The notes: generated from the letters alone by a model not told the origin. A stretch of DNA of 64,000 nt from Candidatus Formimonas warabiya (GCF_002777255.1 NZ_CP017634.1:2058903-2122902), one strand, 5' to 3'; shown: positions 9,157-18,217, counted from the stretch's first letter. Made by a program: numbers and translations.

Positions 9157-9609
9157 TCAGAATAGGAATCCCTGGGGCATGTGTATATGGAAAAACTTGC
9201 CGAATAGCAACCAGCAACCAAGGGCAACAGCGGGGCTTAGAATATAGAGCACTTTTCCCCGTTGTCCCAGCAAAGCCATTAGTGCTGCCATAAACAGGAG
9301 CGTACTGACGACATACCCCAAGATGTTCATCACTGCCATATAAGCAATAGCTGCCACACCTGTGAAAAGACTTTTGTTCTTATACCAAACCGTTACCTGA
9401 TAATGGGAATCTTCCTTATCTTCAGCCTTTTGTTTTTCAGCCCTTTGATCCTCGATAATCTGCAACACTAAGAGTACTATAGCGATAAAAGATACGGCTT
9501 CGGGAACCTGTCGGCTGGTCGCCGGCAGGCTGAGGGACTGCACAAATATGGTCAAAAAGATAATTAAGAGACACCCAGAAAAGACTATCTTTTGCACTTT
9601 CTTGGACAT
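9157..9609 (-). CDS. tctB: TctB-type small membrane subunit
   Basis: 150 residues from an ATG at 9609 with AAAGGA eight bases upstream; an upstream alternative would overlap tctC. Four hydrophobic segments with a charged central stretch rich in Glu, Lys and Gln (about 55-75) match the TctB family, which is poorly conserved in sequence but constant in position between tctC and tctA. It forms the membrane complex with TctA. Confidence 0.85.
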   Translation of the reverse strand: MSKKVQKIVFSGCLLIIFLTIFVQSLSLPATSRQVPEAVSFIAIVLLVLQIIEDQRAEKQKAEDKEDSHYQVTVWYKNKSLFTGVAAIAYMAVMNILGYVVSTLLFMAALMALLGQRGKVLYILSPAVALGCWLLFGKFFHIHMPQGFLF

Positions 9610-9661
9610 TTGTACCATCCTTTCCATGAGAGAAGAACCTGAACCCTCTAAGTCTGGGAGG

Positions 9662-10675
9662 TTACTGCTTTTGATTAGCAATCTCAGCCTTTAGATCGGG
9701 CAAGTACTTGTTCAACTGGTCATAGACAAACAATGCCTCTTTTTTGTAATCTTCGGCATTCAAAGGCTTTAGGCCAGTATTGGACTTCTTCGCCCAGGCA
9801 AGGAATTCCGGATCGGCATTTGCCTTTTCCAAAGCATCCGAAAGAACCTTTGCCACCTCGGCAGGCAGGCCCGGAGGTGCCACGATTCCTATTTCACTAT
9901 CCGAAAGCATGTCCGCGTACCCCAGTTCCTTAAAGGTAGGAGCATCCGGCCAGCTAGGCACCCGGTCATTTGCATAGACCGCCAATACCCTTACCTGATC
10001 CTTAAAGCGTTCCACAAGGGATAAGCTACTAAATCCTGCCGTAACCTGGTTCCCTAAAACTGCTGTTACGGCTTCTCCGTCACCGCCATAGGGAACAAAC
10101 TTGTGGGGGATATTGGCGGTTTTGCGCAGCATCATACTGAGCAACTGGTCTGACGAGCCAAATCCACCGCCGGTGGCGATGCTGCATTTTCCTTCCTCAC
10201 CAAGCTTTTTCAGATCATCGATGGATTTTACAGGAGAGGAGGCATTAACAAAAATCACTCCGCTATCCCCACCGGTAACATTGCCGATATAAGTAAAATC
10301 CGTCGTTTTATAATTACCGTCAAACAGCAATTCACCCAATTGAAGTGAAGGCATACCGGTCATAAGAATAGTGCATCCATCGGCTTTCGCCTTAAAAACT
10401 TCAGCCCTGGCGATCCGTCCCCCTGAACCTTCCTTATTTTCCGGAACCACGGCGACCCCAAGTTCCTTCGACAAGTAGGGAGCGATATTTCGGGCGGCTG
10501 TATCTACCGTACCACCTACTCCATGGGTAATGACCAGTTTAATGGGGTCGGCAAACTTGAATTCCTTCGCATCACTCGTAGAGGAATCAGCAGTCGTTTG
10601 ATTAGTTCCGCAACCAGTTGCCAACAGAGTGACCAAGGCGACTGCCATCAAGGAAAAAATCCATCTTTTTTTCAT
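9662..10675 (-). CDS. tctC: TctC-type solute-binding lipoprotein
   Basis: 337 residues. An N-terminal lipoprotein signal peptide (MKKRW, hydrophobic core, lipobox LLATGC) anchors it outside the membrane. The mature part has the Bug/TctC fold signatures: a KLVITHGVGGTVDTAARNIAP stretch after the N-terminus and GGFGSSDQL in the ligand-binding cleft. It captures a carboxylate and hands it to TctAB. First recognised gene of the tct operon; a sigma-54 promoter is about 450 bases upstream (11126-11141). Confidence 0.92.
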   Translation of the reverse strand: MKKRWIFSLMAVALVTLLATGCGTNQTTADSSTSDAKEFKFADPIKLVITHGVGGTVDTAARNIAPYLSKELGVAVVPENKEGSGGRIARAEVFKAKADGCTILMTGMPSLQLGELLFDGNYKTTDFTYIGNVTGGDSGVIFVNASSPVKSIDDLKKLGEEGKCSIATGGGFGSSDQLLSMMLRKTANIPHKFVPYGGDGEAVTAVLGNQVTAGFSSLSLVERFKDQVRVLAVYANDRVPSWPDAPTFKELGYADMLSDSEIGIVAPPGLPAEVAKVLSDALEKANADPEFLAWAKKSNTGLKPLNAEDYKKEALFVYDQLNKYLPDLKAEIANQKQ

Positions 10676-10727
10676 TTATTCTCCTCCTCAAATAATCATA
10701 GATTTTTTAATTCGCCGGGTTCTCCAC

Positions 10728-10955
10728 CTATAGATTTATGATGTATTCATCAATTTCACATATTTCCGGTATGCTAAGTACAGATTGCCGGGTCTCTTTG
10801 TTAAAGCCATGTGGCAGGGCAATTAATAATGCATGATCGTCTCTATCATTCACCTCCTTCAGCCTTATCCGTTTCCTAAAATCCAGCCCCCCTTCCCTTA
10901 AATCTGCGGCCAGCAATATTAGTTTTTCAGTCCAAAATCTGCGAAACCTTTTCAT
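10728..10955 (-). CDS. Small unrecognised protein in the tctC leader (doubtful)
   Basis: A 75-codon frame between the sigma-54 promoter and tctC, ATG at 10955, no recognisable Shine-Dalgarno. The translation is Arg/Lys-rich at its start and acidic at its end, with no domain I recognise. It could be a leader ORF of the tct operon or chance. Confidence 0.2.
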   Translation of the reverse strand: MKRFRRFWTEKLILLAADLREGGLDFRKRIRLKEVNDRDDHALLIALPHGFNKETRQSVLSIPEICEIDEYIINL

Positions 10956-11125
10956 ATCGCTGGTTGTGATAATGTTTAATCAGCAACATTACCTAAATAA
11001 CACATAAAATCCAAAATACGTAAAAAAGAATATGTTGCACATAGGATCCCCGTCCCATAATACAACTTAGTCAAATGGCTTGAACCGGATTTATTATGTG
11101 TTATCTATTCTGTTTTATCTTTATA

Positions 11126-11141
11126 CGCAACTATCGTGCCA
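11126..11141 (-). promoter_or_regulatory. Sigma-54 (-24/-12) promoter for the tct operon
   Basis: Minus strand reads TGGCACGATAGTTGCG: a full TGGCAC box, N5, then TTGC. It points toward tctC, with three activator-like palindromes 210-300 bases upstream. The long leader to tctC (about 440 bases) is unusual. Confidence 0.8.
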
Positions 11142-11350
11142 AACAAAGCTTAAAAAAACTTTTTATAATTTTTCTTAAGAATTAGCCTTAGATCCAGCAA
11201 AAAGGAAGGAAAAAACCAGTCAAAGAATAGGTTGCGCACCAAAACGTTCCAGCTTTATATCAAGATCAACTACTGAATTATTTCGTTTTGCAATACCTGG
11301 TTTTCAAATCTGTCTGTCAAAGGGAGGTAAAAATATTCAGCCGCATCCGG

Positions 11351-11425
11351 GTTTAAATTTTAAACAAAACTGTTCATATTTTTAACGGAGTTAATGGACA
11401 AGGCTAGCAACTCAAAATTTTGAAG
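11351..11425. promoter_or_regulatory. Cluster of three candidate activator sites upstream of tctC
   Basis: Three 15-bp AT-rich near-palindromes: GTTTAAATTTTAAAC (11351-11365), GTTCATATTTTTAAC (11372-11386) and CTCAAAATTTTGAAG (11411-11425). They share the GTT-N9-AAC frame or AAAATTTTGAA core with sites at 1607 and 15566. A cluster upstream of a sigma-54 promoter and beside the gene of a PrpR-like activator is the expected enhancer arrangement. Confidence 0.55.
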
Positions 11426-12045
11426 TATTGAACTGATAAAGCTTGGCCCAGATATACCAGCCAATAATAAGGTTGTATTAACCCGTTTTTATCCCCGCCA
11501 TTTGCAGTTAAGGTCCCGGGTAGCCTTGCCCCCTTCCGGGGACCTGCAGAAACCCGATGATCATGGTGGCCTCATCACTTGGAATCAGCCAGAATTGGAA
11601 GACCATTCCTGCCTGCTACTGGTCAAGAATGGTCTTCCTCAATGCAAACCAAAAAAAAGGAAAGAACCTTCCTCCGGGGAATTTTTTTCTTTTTTTGTGG
11701 TCTATGTTGCAACGATCATGGCACTTATTCCGTAATCTCAACAAGAAACGGTTTCACCGAAATGTTGGTAAAAGAAACTTGAAATATCGTGCAAAGCGGC
11801 TTGGTTTATGCTCCACGGAATCTGGAAAGCCATGCAGGATCCGGTTTTATTGGGCTAGAGGATGCATACTTCGGTACTCCGGACAAAAAAGACAAACGTG
11901 GCAGAGGAACCATTAAAGCAAGGTAATGGTTGGTTTGTCACTTGATACTAAAGGCCAATTTTACCGGATTCCTAAAAAACTATACTTGTCCTCAAAGAAT
12001 TAAGTACACTAAATAAGGGCGAATCATTTTGAAAAATTTTTAACT
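11426..12045. other. Non-coding stretch with an inverted repeat
   Basis: About 620 bases downstream of the PrpR-like gene with no convincing gene on either strand. Plus-strand frames here lack ribosome sites and domain signatures. A perfect 12-bp inverted repeat, GGAAGACCATTC / GAATGGTCTTCC, spans 11597-11638. A T-rich tract (about 11684-11700) follows on plus. It may be a decayed mobile element or gene remnant; I recognise no protein homology. Confidence 0.5.
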
Positions 12046-13962
12046 TTAATTCTCCGCCTCCAACTCTTTTAATTTACTCCACAAATTCGTCCTGCTGATC
12101 CCCAGCAGCCTGGCCAATGACGCTTTATCTGAACTATAGCGCTGGAAGAGGATTTCAATAATCTGTTTTTCCATTTCCTTGAGGGTTCCTAATTCAATGG
12201 TTAGAGACTGGTCCAAAGAATTTAAGGGGTTCATCTTATAATAATTAAAATCAAAAAACAATTCTTCCAGGACAGAGTAAATATCTTGCCCATCCTGGTA
12301 TAAAACACAGAACTTTTCTACTACATGCTCTAGTTCTCTTACATTTCCCGGCCAACTATAATTTTGCAGTCTCTTCATAAATAAATCTGGCATATTAATT
12401 TTGCTATCTTTTCCCAGGTATTTTGTAATAAAAAACTTAACCAGAAGCGGGATATCTTCTTTTCGCTCGCGCAGGGGAGGGATACGCAAATGTAAAACAT
12501 TAAGCCGGAAAAACAAGTCTTCTCTAAATTGACCTCTTTTTACTCTCTGGGGCAGATCAGCATTACTGGCCGCAATCACCCTCACATTCACCGGAATGAC
12601 TCTATTTCCCCCTATGCGTCTAATCACCTTTTCCTGTAAGACTCGTAATAACTGTGCTTGAGCCGATTGTGTTATTTCGGAGATTTCGTCAAGAAATATT
12701 GTGCCGTTGTTAGCCAGTTCAAAGAGTCCGATCTTACCACCTCGTTTAGCTCCGGTAAAGGAGCCTTCTTCATAACCAAAAAGCTCACTTTCCAAAAGAT
12801 TCTGGGGCAGGGTAACGCAGTTTACAGCAATAAAAGGCCCATTACTATGGGGACTTACATTATGAATACTATTGGCGAATACTTCTTTTCCTGTCCCGCT
12901 TTCGCCGGTGATCAAAACGGTTAGATCCGTATTTCCATAGCTTTTTGCCCGGTTAATAACACTCGTGATGCTTTTGGAGCAGCCAATCACATCGGAAAAT
13001 TGATAACGGGTCTGATGGCCTTTGTTACGCGGACCTTCATTCTTTTCTGAAGAACTGTTTACCGTTTCAGGAAGATAAGATAATTTAAGGGCATATCCCA
13101 TCAGTTCTCCGGAATTTTGAATGACAGTCTTATTGAGCGATAAGTTAACATCTTTGATGTTTACCTTATAATTTTTCTGGTCCAGGGAATAGTCTTTCAA
13201 AGCAGGTATGGTTTGAAAGACTTCGCGAGCGCTTCTGCCTATATTTTTTTTGGAGTTCAGTTTTAATAGCTTGCAGGCCGGCACACTGATATAAATGATT
13301 TTTTCCCGCAGGTTTAGCAAGATTAGGCCGGTAAAATCGTCATCGGCCATCGCTGTAAAATATTTTAGCAGTTCTTTACCTTGATAGAGCTTATTTAGGA
13401 TGTCTTCCGCCTGTTGAAAGGCATTATAAATAGCCTCCTTGGTGGAGTGCACCATGATAGTTTTTAAGCCGCGTTCCCGTACTACCTCGCGACTATAGGT
13501 GCCTGTGGTTACTATGACATCTACAGAACTGGCACAAGCTTGGTCAATTTTTTTTTGCAGTTCCTCTTCATTCTGAAAATAGAGAATTTGCAAATCTTTT
13601 TCACTAATGTTCAGTATATCTCGAATAAGGTTAAAATCATGGTATTTTAAGCCGTTGGAGTACTGTAAAAAGGCAAGTCTTTCCCCATGTTTTCTGGCAT
13701 TATACAGGGTAAACAAAATATCAAAAGTTGTTATATCAACAAGTATCACAGGAATATAAACCGCTGCTCTAATCAGGGTTCCTGTCATACCACGACTGAT
13801 AATTAAATCAAATCCCTGAGCTTCATACCTTTTTGCTAGTTCAACCGCTTTATCTAATACCGCGATAGCAAACTCCAAATGATATCCTTTTTTCTGAATT
13901 AATTCTTCTGCTGCTACCGTCATATCAGGATACGCAGAATAGATAACCGCTATCTTATACAC
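12046..13962 (-). CDS. PrpR-like sigma-54-dependent transcriptional activator
   Basis: 638 residues. Residues 1-190 match the PrpR N-terminal sensor domain (propionate regulator type; a Rossmann-like ligand domain with the segment ISRGMTGTLIR). A PAS-like region covers about 200-300. The AAA+ sigma-54 domain has Walker A GESGTGKE at 353-360 and the sigma-54 contact loop GSFTGA at 400-405 (Ser replaces Ala, a tolerated variant). A Fis-type HTH ends the protein. It sits between abrB and the tct operon; sigma-54 promoters precede tctC and the amidohydrolase. It probably senses a small acid and drives the locus. Confidence 0.92.
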   Translation of the reverse strand: MYKIAVIYSAYPDMTVAAEELIQKKGYHLEFAIAVLDKAVELAKRYEAQGFDLIISRGMTGTLIRAAVYIPVILVDITTFDILFTLYNARKHGERLAFLQYSNGLKYHDFNLIRDILNISEKDLQILYFQNEEELQKKIDQACASSVDVIVTTGTYSREVVRERGLKTIMVHSTKEAIYNAFQQAEDILNKLYQGKELLKYFTAMADDDFTGLILLNLREKIIYISVPACKLLKLNSKKNIGRSAREVFQTIPALKDYSLDQKNYKVNIKDVNLSLNKTVIQNSGELMGYALKLSYLPETVNSSSEKNEGPRNKGHQTRYQFSDVIGCSKSITSVINRAKSYGNTDLTVLITGESGTGKEVFANSIHNVSPHSNGPFIAVNCVTLPQNLLESELFGYEEGSFTGAKRGGKIGLFELANNGTIFLDEISEITQSAQAQLLRVLQEKVIRRIGGNRVIPVNVRVIAASNADLPQRVKRGQFREDLFFRLNVLHLRIPPLRERKEDIPLLVKFFITKYLGKDSKINMPDLFMKRLQNYSWPGNVRELEHVVEKFCVLYQDGQDIYSVLEELFFDFNYYKMNPLNSLDQSLTIELGTLKEMEKQIIEILFQRYSSDKASLARLLGISRTNLWSKLKELEAEN

Positions 13963-14163
13963 GTTAATCTCCTTCTGAAGTCATTGGCCTAGGCGATAAC
14001 CTGACTTCCTGGACATTTAATAATTATGTTAGTTCGAAAGCCTAAAATTCACCCGTCCAAAAAACGTCTTAACTCAGAGTGGCCGGCAAGGATCCGGCTG
14101 TTGCCGTCTACTGCCAATCTGGAAATAGCCCTAAAAAGGATCCAGTTAGCCAATTATAGGGAA

Positions 14164-15288
14164 TTACTTAGCGGAGTCGAAGCTGCAATCGGCATGCTTT
14201 TTTCTTGTATGGTACCTGTAAAACCACTTAAGCAGGGGAGGGACAGCAAAATTTACAAATAAGACACGAAACATTTGATACCCGGTAACTATCGATACGT
14301 TAGCAGAGATTACGCTTGCAACGATGCTCATTTGGTCAGAACTTCCCGGAGCAAGACACAGGAAACTCGTTACAGTTCCTATCCCATGCACTTTTATAAG
14401 AATATAGCTCAAACCCAGGGCAAAGAGAATCATAATAATGGTGTTTATGATCGATAAAAGTACTACTTTTACTTTGTTTTGCAGCTTACCCGGTTCCAAC
14501 AATAAACCAAGGTAGCAGCCCATAGTGAACTGGGCGATCATCAATAGAACAGGTGAAAGTGACGGCGCGTGAAATCCTAAAATATTGAATATGGCAACTC
14601 CGAGAATGGGACCTACAAAATATGGGGTTGGAAACTTGAGTCTCTTTGACGATATAGCGGACAAGACAGATATTGCGGCAAATAATACGATTTTGGGTAT
14701 CAGCACATCCCATGGTTCGGAAGCGGTCTGGGCGACAGCAGTTGTGTAAGCCGATTTCTCAGCCGCATACAAAGGGCTAAAAACAATCAGGGGAACGCAG
14801 GAAACCACTAGAATCAACCTCATAACTTGAAGGAACGTAATTACTGTTAGATCCAAGCCTCCCATTTCCTCTGCCAGAATCACCATCTGAGTAAGGCCTC
14901 CCGGGATCCCACCTGTAAGTATGGAAGGATAATCAATTTCCGTCAGCTTGGAAACAAATACTGCAGTGATAGCGCTGAAAGCGATTAGAGTTACTGTCAT
15001 CACCGCCATCCAGGGCAGTTGCTGCATAATTTGATAAAGGGTCTCCTTGTTGATAGACGAACCACTAGCATACCCAATGATGATTAGTCCTAAGTTCCTC
15101 TCTTTCAACGACCAGTACAGATGGATATGTCCAAGCTTGGAAGCTATGATCAATACCACCATCGGTCCCAGTACCCAGGGCAGAGGCATGTGTATGCGTG
15201 TAAAAATCACGCCACCGACTACTCCCAGCATCATGGTCACCAATAGTCTAACTAATTTGCTTTCTCGATTAAGATTTATTATCTTCAT
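14164..15288 (-). CDS. AbrB family membrane protein (putative transporter/regulator)
   Basis: 374 residues with about ten hydrophobic segments in two similar halves, as in the AbrB membrane family (formerly mis-named ammonia monooxygenase). The two internal glycine/proline motifs, MPLPWVLGPM near the N-terminus and FPTPYFVGPILG in the second half, are characteristic. Function is unsettled in the family; genes often sit beside carboxylate transporters of the TTT type, as here. ATG behind TTGGAGA. A candidate activator palindrome lies about 280 bases upstream, but I found no good -24/-12 element. Confidence 0.85.
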   Translation of the reverse strand: MKIINLNRESKLVRLLVTMMLGVVGGVIFTRIHMPLPWVLGPMVVLIIASKLGHIHLYWSLKERNLGLIIIGYASGSSINKETLYQIMQQLPWMAVMTVTLIAFSAITAVFVSKLTEIDYPSILTGGIPGGLTQMVILAEEMGGLDLTVITFLQVMRLILVVSCVPLIVFSPLYAAEKSAYTTAVAQTASEPWDVLIPKIVLFAAISVLSAISSKRLKFPTPYFVGPILGVAIFNILGFHAPSLSPVLLMIAQFTMGCYLGLLLEPGKLQNKVKVVLLSIINTIIMILFALGLSYILIKVHGIGTVTSFLCLAPGSSDQMSIVASVISANVSIVTGYQMFRVLFVNFAVPPLLKWFYRYHTRKKHADCSFDSAK

Positions 15289-15306
15289 GATATCTCCAAT
15301 AAGTTA

Positions 15307-15337
15307 AGTAAATTCAGGGACGGTTCTTGAATCGAAT
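15307..15337. repeat. Solo copy of a MITE/REP terminal repeat
   Basis: A 31-base stretch containing GGGACGGTTCTTGAAT matches, with one or two differences, the 32-bp terminal inverted repeats of the element at 62126-62317. No partner copy is found nearby, so this is a solo end or decayed element, about 20 bases upstream of the abrB start. Confidence 0.75.
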
Positions 15338-15565
15338 AATTATTTGAATTTATATGCCAATTTATGTCTAGATTCTTAAAAGAACAAATACACTGCCAGA
15401 AAAAACGGAGAAATGTATCTGTTTTAAACTCTCTTTTGAAGCAAGGACGTCCAGCATGATAATACATAAAGACGGGCTGGCGGTTACGCCAATTTCCCTT
15501 CTTTAATGTAAAATGTTATAGCACTAAATCAGTCCCAGAAAAACATACTTTAAGAGCGCGATTAT

Positions 15566-15580
15566 GTTAAAATTTTGAAC
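15566..15580 (-). promoter_or_regulatory. Candidate activator site upstream of abrB
   Basis: GTTAAAATTTTGAAC, differing by one base from the site at 1607-1621. It is the clearest member of the proposed PrpR-like operator set. Confidence 0.55.
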
Positions 15581-15868
15581 GAACATCCTTATAAGATACT
15601 AATCATGTTATTACTGATAACCTAAGTTCTTTTATTTCATTTCTTAAATTTTTACAAACCGCCATTGGCCTGGTGGATCATTGGTTGATCCAGTTACAGT
15701 TGACTAAAAGCTCCTTACTGGCAATATCCCTTCCCTTTTAATAAGAATAAAATTAATTTTCTAACATGTTTTTCTTGATTTAACAGGTTTTTCTAATTTG
15801 TTTTTAGAACTAAAAACATTTTGTAATCACTATGGGGTCAGTCTTTATACAATTTATATTATTATGAA
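15581..15868. other. AT-rich intergenic region
   Basis: Very AT-rich DNA between the divergent abrB and FadR-family genes. No gene is supported on either strand; regulatory sites are listed separately. Confidence 0.5.
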
Positions 15869-15877
15869 TTGGGCTAT

Positions 15878-15892
15878 TGGTCAATTGGACCA
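15878..15892. promoter_or_regulatory. FadR/GntR-type operator palindrome
   Basis: TGGTCAATTGGACCA: TGGTC-N5-GACCA, the layout recognised by FCD-type GntR regulators. A half-site, CCAATTGACCA, recurs at 16018-16028 just after the predicted transcription start of the regulator gene. Autoregulation is the simplest reading. Confidence 0.6.
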
Positions 15893-15974
15893 TCCAATAC
15901 AAGGTATAGATTCTCTATATTGGTATTTTATCCTTCTAAAAAGTCAAAATTCTTAAAAATATTTTTTTGTTTAG

Positions 15975-16003
15975 TTGAAAAGCCCCCTTTACCATCATAT
16001 AAT
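15975..16003 (+). promoter_or_regulatory. Sigma-A promoter of the FadR-family gene
   Basis: TTGAAA and TATAAT separated by 17 bases, 40 bases before the start codon. The half-operator at 16018-16028 lies at the expected start of the transcript. Confidence 0.7.
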
Positions 16004-16043
16004 ATAGATTGGATAAGCCAATTGACCAGTGGAGGTGAAATCT

Positions 16044-16736
16044 TTGACATTTGAGCGAGCCGGATATCGCAGATTATATCAGGATATCATTCAACAAATA
16101 ATTAATAAATTAGAAGAAAAGCAACTTTGTATTGGTGATCGCTTACCCTCTGAGCGGGAACTTTCTGAGGTAATCGGCGTGAGCCGGAGTACCCTCAGGG
16201 AAGCCTTTCGGGTATTAGAACAGCAAGGAATCATTGTCACAAAACCGGGAGATGGGCGTTACATCGCCGGTCTCCCAAAGGAAAGCGATAAACTCTCGAT
16301 ATTTGAAAAATTTGAAAAAGCAGCTATTTGGGACCTTTTAGAGGCGAGGGAGACTTTAGAGACCAGGATTGTCGAATTAGCTTGTGACAGGGCTACAGAA
16401 GAAGATTTGATTAATATCAGAGACGCGGAACACCTGTTGGATCAAGGGGCAGATATAAATTTGTCTCCTTTAGATTCCGACCATGCTTTTCATCTGGCAA
16501 TTGCCGAAGCAAGCAAAAACGTGATGTTTTCCAGCTTTATTCAAATCAACCTTGAGCTTTTGGCTAAGATTCGGGAGAAAACCCTTTATTCTAATGAACG
16601 GATTGAGCAGATGGCAAAAGAACATAGAGCCATACGCGAGGCCATTGAAGCCAGAGATAAGGAGTCTGCCAAACTGGCCCAGCAAATTCACCTGCGTAAC
16701 ATTCGTAGAAGAATCGAAGAAATCAAAAAAATTTAG
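16044..16736 (+). CDS. FadR/GntR family transcriptional regulator with FCD domain
   Basis: 230 residues, the only convincing plus-strand gene. TTG start chosen because GGAGGTG lies six bases upstream; earlier GTG codons overlap that ribosome site. N-terminal winged helix carries the GntR signature LPSERELSEVIGVSRSTLREAFRVLE; the C-terminal FCD ligand domain follows, with the Asp-His and His residues of its metal site (DHAFHLAI). Such regulators control organic-acid operons and respond to carboxylates. It converges on korDABC, and its own promoter carries a TGGTC-N5-GACCA operator. Its targets beyond itself are not evident in the window. Confidence 0.9.
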   Translation: MTFERAGYRRLYQDIIQQIINKLEEKQLCIGDRLPSERELSEVIGVSRSTLREAFRVLEQQGIIVTKPGDGRYIAGLPKESDKLSIFEKFEKAAIWDLLEARETLETRIVELACDRATEEDLINIRDAEHLLDQGADINLSPLDSDHAFHLAIAEASKNVMFSSFIQINLELLAKIREKTLYSNERIEQMAKEHRAIREAIEARDKESAKLAQQIHLRNIRRRIEEIKKI

Positions 16737-16774
16737 CCTTCTTTCTGAAGATATTGCCAAACCCGCAAAGCAAA

Positions 16775-16805
16775 AACCCTGGTCGGATTAGACTCAGGGT
16801 TTTGC
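16775..16805. terminator. Terminator hairpin between convergent genes
   Basis: AAAACCCTG / CAGGGTTTT arms around a 13-base loop between the FadR-type gene (plus) and korC (minus). The A/T-rich arm ends give short U-runs in both directions, so it can serve both transcripts. Confidence 0.7.
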
Positions 16806-16844
16806 CATGTTGAAAGCTTATTTAATTTTGCCCAGTTTAGAAAC

Positions 16845-17393
16845 CTAAGCTTCGATTTCCGCCCCGGCATGCAACCCGCTGTTCAATGCTTTGAGATTCA
16901 TCTCTTCCGTCCCGGCGGGAATTCTGTCCAACACCGCTTCTTGCAGGGCTTCCTCTGTCACCACTTTGGTTACACCCACGATAGCCCCCAGGGCGACGAT
17001 GTTGGCCGTCATTTCTCTACCCGTTTCTCTTTTGGCAATTTCCGTAATAGGGATCCGGTAAATGTGTGCCGCCTTGCTCGCCCCGATATTCGTAACCAAA
17101 GTGCTGTCAATGATCAGGATTCCTCCCTCTCTGAGATCCGTAGCGTATTTATCATAGGCCTGCTGGGACATGGCCAGCAGGATGTCCGCTTCCCCGATTT
17201 TGGGGTAGTTGATCTCCCGGGTGCTGATGATCACTTCGGCTTTGCTCGCCCCGCCCCGGGCCTCAGGCCCATAGCTTTGGGACTGGACAGCCTTGTACCC
17301 GTCGAGGATCCCCGCCTCGGCCAGAATGATGCCGCCCAAAATCAGTCCCTGCCCTCCGGTGCCGCTTAGTCTCACTTCCCATTTATCCCCCAT
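16845..17393 (-). CDS. korC: 2-oxoacid:ferredoxin oxidoreductase, gamma subunit
   Basis: 182 residues from an ATG with GGGGAG seven bases upstream, two bases after the korB stop. The gamma-domain signature SGTGGQGLILGG is at the N-terminus, followed by SYGPEARGGASKAEV. This subunit completes the CoA-binding part of 2-oxoacid oxidoreductases. Gene order delta-alpha-beta-gamma is typical of 2-oxoglutarate oxidoreductases in anaerobes; branched-chain 2-oxoacids remain possible. Confidence 0.9.
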   Translation of the reverse strand: MGDKWEVRLSGTGGQGLILGGIILAEAGILDGYKAVQSQSYGPEARGGASKAEVIISTREINYPKIGEADILLAMSQQAYDKYATDLREGGILIIDSTLVTNIGASKAAHIYRIPITEIAKRETGREMTANIVALGAIVGVTKVVTEEALQEAVLDRIPAGTEEMNLKALNSGLHAGAEIEA

Positions 17394-17394
17394 G

Positions 17395-18216
17395 CTATTT
17401 CTCCCCTCCCTGTACTCTGGCAATGAGCTTGTCGTATTCCGCCGTGTATTCGGGAGCTGCCGATTGATGAAGTTCTCCGATGAGGAATTTTCCCTCCAGT
17501 TCGGCCGGTGTCATTTTCACCGCACCTTTGCTCGTGACGGCATGGTCTTTGAACCAATTGACCATTTCTAAGGCATTTTTCATTTTGTTCCTTCTCCCGT
17601 AGCTGACCGGGCACTGAGAGACGGCTTCAATCACGGAAAAGCCCTTGTGTTTCGCCCCGGCGACGATGAGGTCGGTGAGCTGTTTGGCATGATAGGTAGT
17701 GCTCCGGGCCACATAGGTGGCCCCGGCCCCTTTGACCAGTTCACAAAGATCGAAGTTCCTTTCGATCATGCCGTAAGGAGCGGTGGTGGCTTTTTTCCCT
17801 GTGGGCGTGAGGGGGGAGTATTGACCTCCGGTCATGCCGTAAATATTGTTGTTGATGATGATGGCGGTGATGTCGATGTTCCTTCTACAGGCATGGATCA
17901 GGTGGTTCCCCCCAATGGCGGAACTATCCCCGTCTCCCAGGAAGACAAAGACATTCAGTCTTGGCTCGGATAGTTTGACTCCGGTGGCAAAGGCCAAGGC
18001 TCTGCCGTGGGTGGTGTGCAAGGTGTTGAAGTCCAGGTAGGTGGTGGCCCGGGAGGAGCAGCCGATGCCGGAGATGACCACGGTTTGATTTTGATCGATG
18101 TTCAGTTCTGCCATGGCCCGGGCAAAGGCCCCGAGCACGACGCCGTTGCCGCACCCGGGACACCAGATGTGGGGGAGCCGGTCCTGCCGGAAGTATTTTT
18201 CGTAAGCTTGCTGCAT
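17395..18216 (-). CDS. korB: 2-oxoacid:ferredoxin oxidoreductase, beta (TPP) subunit
   Basis: 273 residues. Thiamine pyrophosphate motif GDGDSSAIGGNH with the following NNNIYGMTGGQ gives the GDG...N Mg-TPP signature. N-terminal WCPGCGNG supplies cluster-type cysteines. It performs the oxidative decarboxylation of a 2-oxoacid to an acyl-CoA with ferredoxin reduction, together with the alpha, gamma and delta subunits. One base separates it from korA. Confidence 0.93.
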   Translation of the reverse strand: MQQAYEKYFRQDRLPHIWCPGCGNGVVLGAFARAMAELNIDQNQTVVISGIGCSSRATTYLDFNTLHTTHGRALAFATGVKLSEPRLNVFVFLGDGDSSAIGGNHLIHACRRNIDITAIIINNNIYGMTGGQYSPLTPTGKKATTAPYGMIERNFDLCELVKGAGATYVARSTTYHAKQLTDLIVAGAKHKGFSVIEAVSQCPVSYGRRNKMKNALEMVNWFKDHAVTSKGAVKMTPAELEGKFLIGELHQSAAPEYTAEYDKLIARVQGGEK

Positions 18217-18217
18217 G

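Noticed and set aside
11502..11916. Overlapping plus-strand frames in the long gap beside the PrpR-like gene
   Set aside because: No ribosome site, no recognisable domain, and they include a perfect inverted repeat and T-rich tracts, so they are better read as non-coding DNA.
14026..14262. 78-codon plus-strand frame between abrB and the PrpR-like gene
   Set aside because: It runs into the abrB coding region antisense, lacks a ribosome site and has no motif.
15320..15540. Possible -24/-12 promoter for abrB
   Set aside because: Every GG/GC pair found on the minus strand here has a spacing of 8, 9 or 11 instead of 10 bases, so no valid sigma-54 element could be called despite the upstream palindrome.
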